Assembly (NCBI GenBank): GCA_963812415.1 | Contig: CAWEVH010000031.1 | Coordinates: 1 to 64,000 of the forward strand | DNA length: 64,000 nucleotides | Direction of reading: 5' to 3' | Origin: JACVRW01 sp963812415 | Lineage (GTDB): Bacteria; Actinomycetota; Thermoleophilia; Solirubrobacterales; Thermoleophilaceae | Shown: piece by piece, positions 62,807 to 64,000 of the stretch | Numbering within the stretch: position 1 is the stretch's first letter | Layout: each line of letters opens with the position of its first letter | Program-made: the position numbers and the translations under genes | The notes under the pieces: generated by a model | Databases searched by the model: none | Seen by the model: only the letters and a program-made list of their open reading frames with translations | What the model was told of the DNA's origin: nothing

Positions 62807-64000
62807 GCGCGAGCCGGTGGTCGCGTGCTGAACCTCCGACCGCGCGGCTCGGCATCGAGCCAGGAGCGGCTCGGGAAGCTGAGTGAGACGCGCTGGTTCG
62901 CGCCCGTCGTCCTCGCCGTGCCGTACCTGCTCGGGATCGCTGCGCTGCAGGGCCTCACGGAGCGGGTACGCACGTTCCACGTCGAGGACGAGGGCTGGTA
63001 CCACGTCCCGACGATCCTCCAGTTCGGCGAGCAGCTTCCGGCCGTCGACCTGGGGAGCTACCCCGCGGCCCAGACGCCGCTCTATCACCTGCTCTTTGCG
63101 CTCTGGGGGGAGGTCGCCGGCTTCGAGCTCTGGGACCTGCGACTCCTGAACGTCGCCATCTCGTACGTGACGCTGCTCGTGCTGTTTCGCTGGCTGCGTC
63201 GCGGCTTCGGATTCGATCAGGGGCAGGCGCTCGCGCTCACCCTGCTGTTCGGCCTCTCGCCGCACGTGCTGGGCGTCTCGTTCGCCGTGCTCACCGACAA
63301 CCTGTCGCTGCTGTTCGGCATCGTCGCGCTCGAGCGCTTCCATCGCGCGAGCCAGGACCGCTCGCTCGGCACGTTCGCGGTCGGCTGCGCGGTGATGGCG
63401 GCCGCGATCCTCACCCGACAGTCCTTCCTCTGGCTGGCGCCGGTTGCCGCCTGGTCGGTGCTCACGGCCGCGCCGTCGGCGCGACGAGTGCTCGCCGGCG
63501 CCGCCGTCGCGAGCGTCGCGTTGCTTCCGCTCGCCGCGCTCGTCGCCGTCTGGGGCGGCCTCGTGCCCGAGGGGGCCGACCCGGCCTCGTGCGGACTCTG
63601 CTCATCCCGCGCGGGCGTGCCGGACGCGGGCCCCGTCACGCGCGCGCTCGGCTTCAGCGTCGCCCTCTTCGGCGTGTACGCCGCGGTGGCGTACGCCCCG
63701 ATCCTCGCCCGCCGGGCGCGTTCGCTCACGCTCCCCTCCGCTCGTCTCATCGCGCTCCCGATCGTCGTGGGCGTCGCCCTGGCCGCCGCGTCCGAGCTGG
63801 TCTACCGCCCGCCGGTCACCCTCGAGCGCCTGGGCGACGAGGGCTACCTCTGGCGCTTCGCCGACCAGCTCCCGGCCCTCGCCTCGTCGTCGCTTGCCTT
63901 CTGGGCGCTCGTGCCGCTGGGCGCGCTCGCGTTCGCGCTGCTCGCGCGACGCTCGGGCTGGCTCTCCCTGCCCACCGTCTACCTGGCCACGTTCCTGGCC
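62776..64000 (+). repeat. Tandem duplication, unit B (incomplete at window end)
   Basis: Second unit of the 1444-base tandem duplication; see unit A. It continues past the window edge. Confidence 0.9.
62825..64000 (+). CDS. GT-C-type membrane glycosyltransferase (unit B copy), 3' end outside window
   Basis: From the GTG at 62825 the frame is open to the window end (about 392 codons). The protein is nearly identical to the unit A copy; one clear change is ALWGEV for ALWGKV in the first large loop. The EDEGWYHVP loop and the Cys-containing loop are unchanged. The short overlap with a complete upstream gene, which couples unit A, is lost here, so translation must start from its own ribosome site or rely on the stub upstream. 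Confidence 0.82.
   Translation, partial: MLNLRPRGSASSQERLGKLSETRWFAPVVLAVPYLLGIAALQGLTERVRTFHVEDEGWYHVPTILQFGEQLPAVDLGSYPAAQTPLYHLLFALWGEVAGFELWDLRLLNVAISYVTLLVLFRWLRRGFGFDQGQALALTLLFGLSPHVLGVSFAVLTDNLSLLFGIVALERFHRASQDRSLGTFAVGCAVMAAAILTRQSFLWLAPVAAWSVLTAAPSARRVLAGAAVASVALLPLAALVAVWGGLVPEGADPASCGLCSSRAGVPDAGPVTRALGFSVALFGVYAAVAYAPILARRARSLTLPSARLIALPIVVGVALAAASELVYRPPVTLERLGDEGYLWRFADQLPALASSSLAFWALVPLGALAFALLARRSGWLSLPTVYLATFLA

Noticed and set aside
1..64000. Programmed frameshifting as explanation for the many frame breaks
   Set aside because: No shared slippery heptamer with a downstream structure was seen, and the breaks occur at different places in unrelated families; indel errors explain them better.
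1..64000. CRISPR arrays, tRNA or rRNA genes, transposases, phage integrase
   Set aside because: I looked for short spaced repeats, cloverleaf-like sequences and transposase motifs on both strands and found none that could be supported.

Overview
The window is a 64 kb stretch of very GC-rich DNA. Reading frames have a strong G/C third-position bias and GTG/TTG starts are frequent. Gene content and codon use fit a high-GC actinobacterium. The mix of a PqqD-like RRE protein, an HprK-like kinase, a family-5 nucleotidyltransferase, many GT-C proteins and clan-A glycosidases beside O-antigen-ligase-type polymerases suggests Thermoleophilia (Solirubrobacterales/Gaiellales-like), but that lineage call is inference. 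The whole window is one large surface/exopolysaccharide locus. I saw no rRNA, tRNA, CRISPR array, intact insertion sequence or prophage.

Layout. 1-8.5 kb: GT2 and GT4 glycosyltransferases, a GT2-FkbM methyltransferase fusion, a MycE-like methyltransferase and two small unknown genes. 8.5-13.7 kb: an asparagine synthase with three more glycosyltransferases. 13.8-20.3 kb: a polytopic membrane protein, a Wzz/BY-kinase chain-length regulator, a secreted membrane-anchored protein, a clan-A glycosidase and a Wzy-type ligase/polymerase with a TPR tail. 20.3-24.7 kb: a peptide-modification-like cassette. It holds an RRE domain joined to an internal Tat-like signal and a 14-cysteine domain, a nucleotidyltransferase, a MauE-thioredoxin fusion and an HprK-like kinase, preceded by the fused scar of an older second copy. 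24.6-39.7 kb: methyltransferases, a GT2, two more Wzy-type polymerases, four more clan-A glycosidases (two sharing a 756-bp tract with one mismatch), an ECF sigma factor and two small membrane proteins. 39.7-52.7 kb: mostly polytopic GT-C-type glycosyltransferases, an alkaline-phosphatase-fold (sulfatase-like) membrane enzyme and the remnant of a GtrB/DPM-type GT2. 52.7-61.4 kb: a methyltransferase-GT2-methyltransferase block, an ABC exporter (Wzt/Wzm), a polysaccharide deacetylase, two GT2s and a GT-C. 61.3-64 kb: a tandem duplication of a GT-C gene that runs off the window.

How the parts may work together. GT2/GT4 enzymes build lipid-linked repeat units and methyltransferases decorate them. 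Wzy-type proteins polymerise or ligate them under control of the BY-kinase, and an ABC exporter offers a second export route. GT-C enzymes and the sulfatase-like protein modify glycans outside the membrane. Secreted clan-A glycosidases sit next to every Wzy-type gene and may trim the product. No Wzx flippase or initiating phosphoglycosyltransferase lies in the window.

Caveat. About half of the genes need one or more frame changes to read through, although both sides of each break keep recognisable family sequence. I treat most as probable base-calling indels in a draft assembly rather than real inactivation, and say so for each gene. Coordinates of such genes span the reconstructed gene, so their lengths need not be multiples of three.
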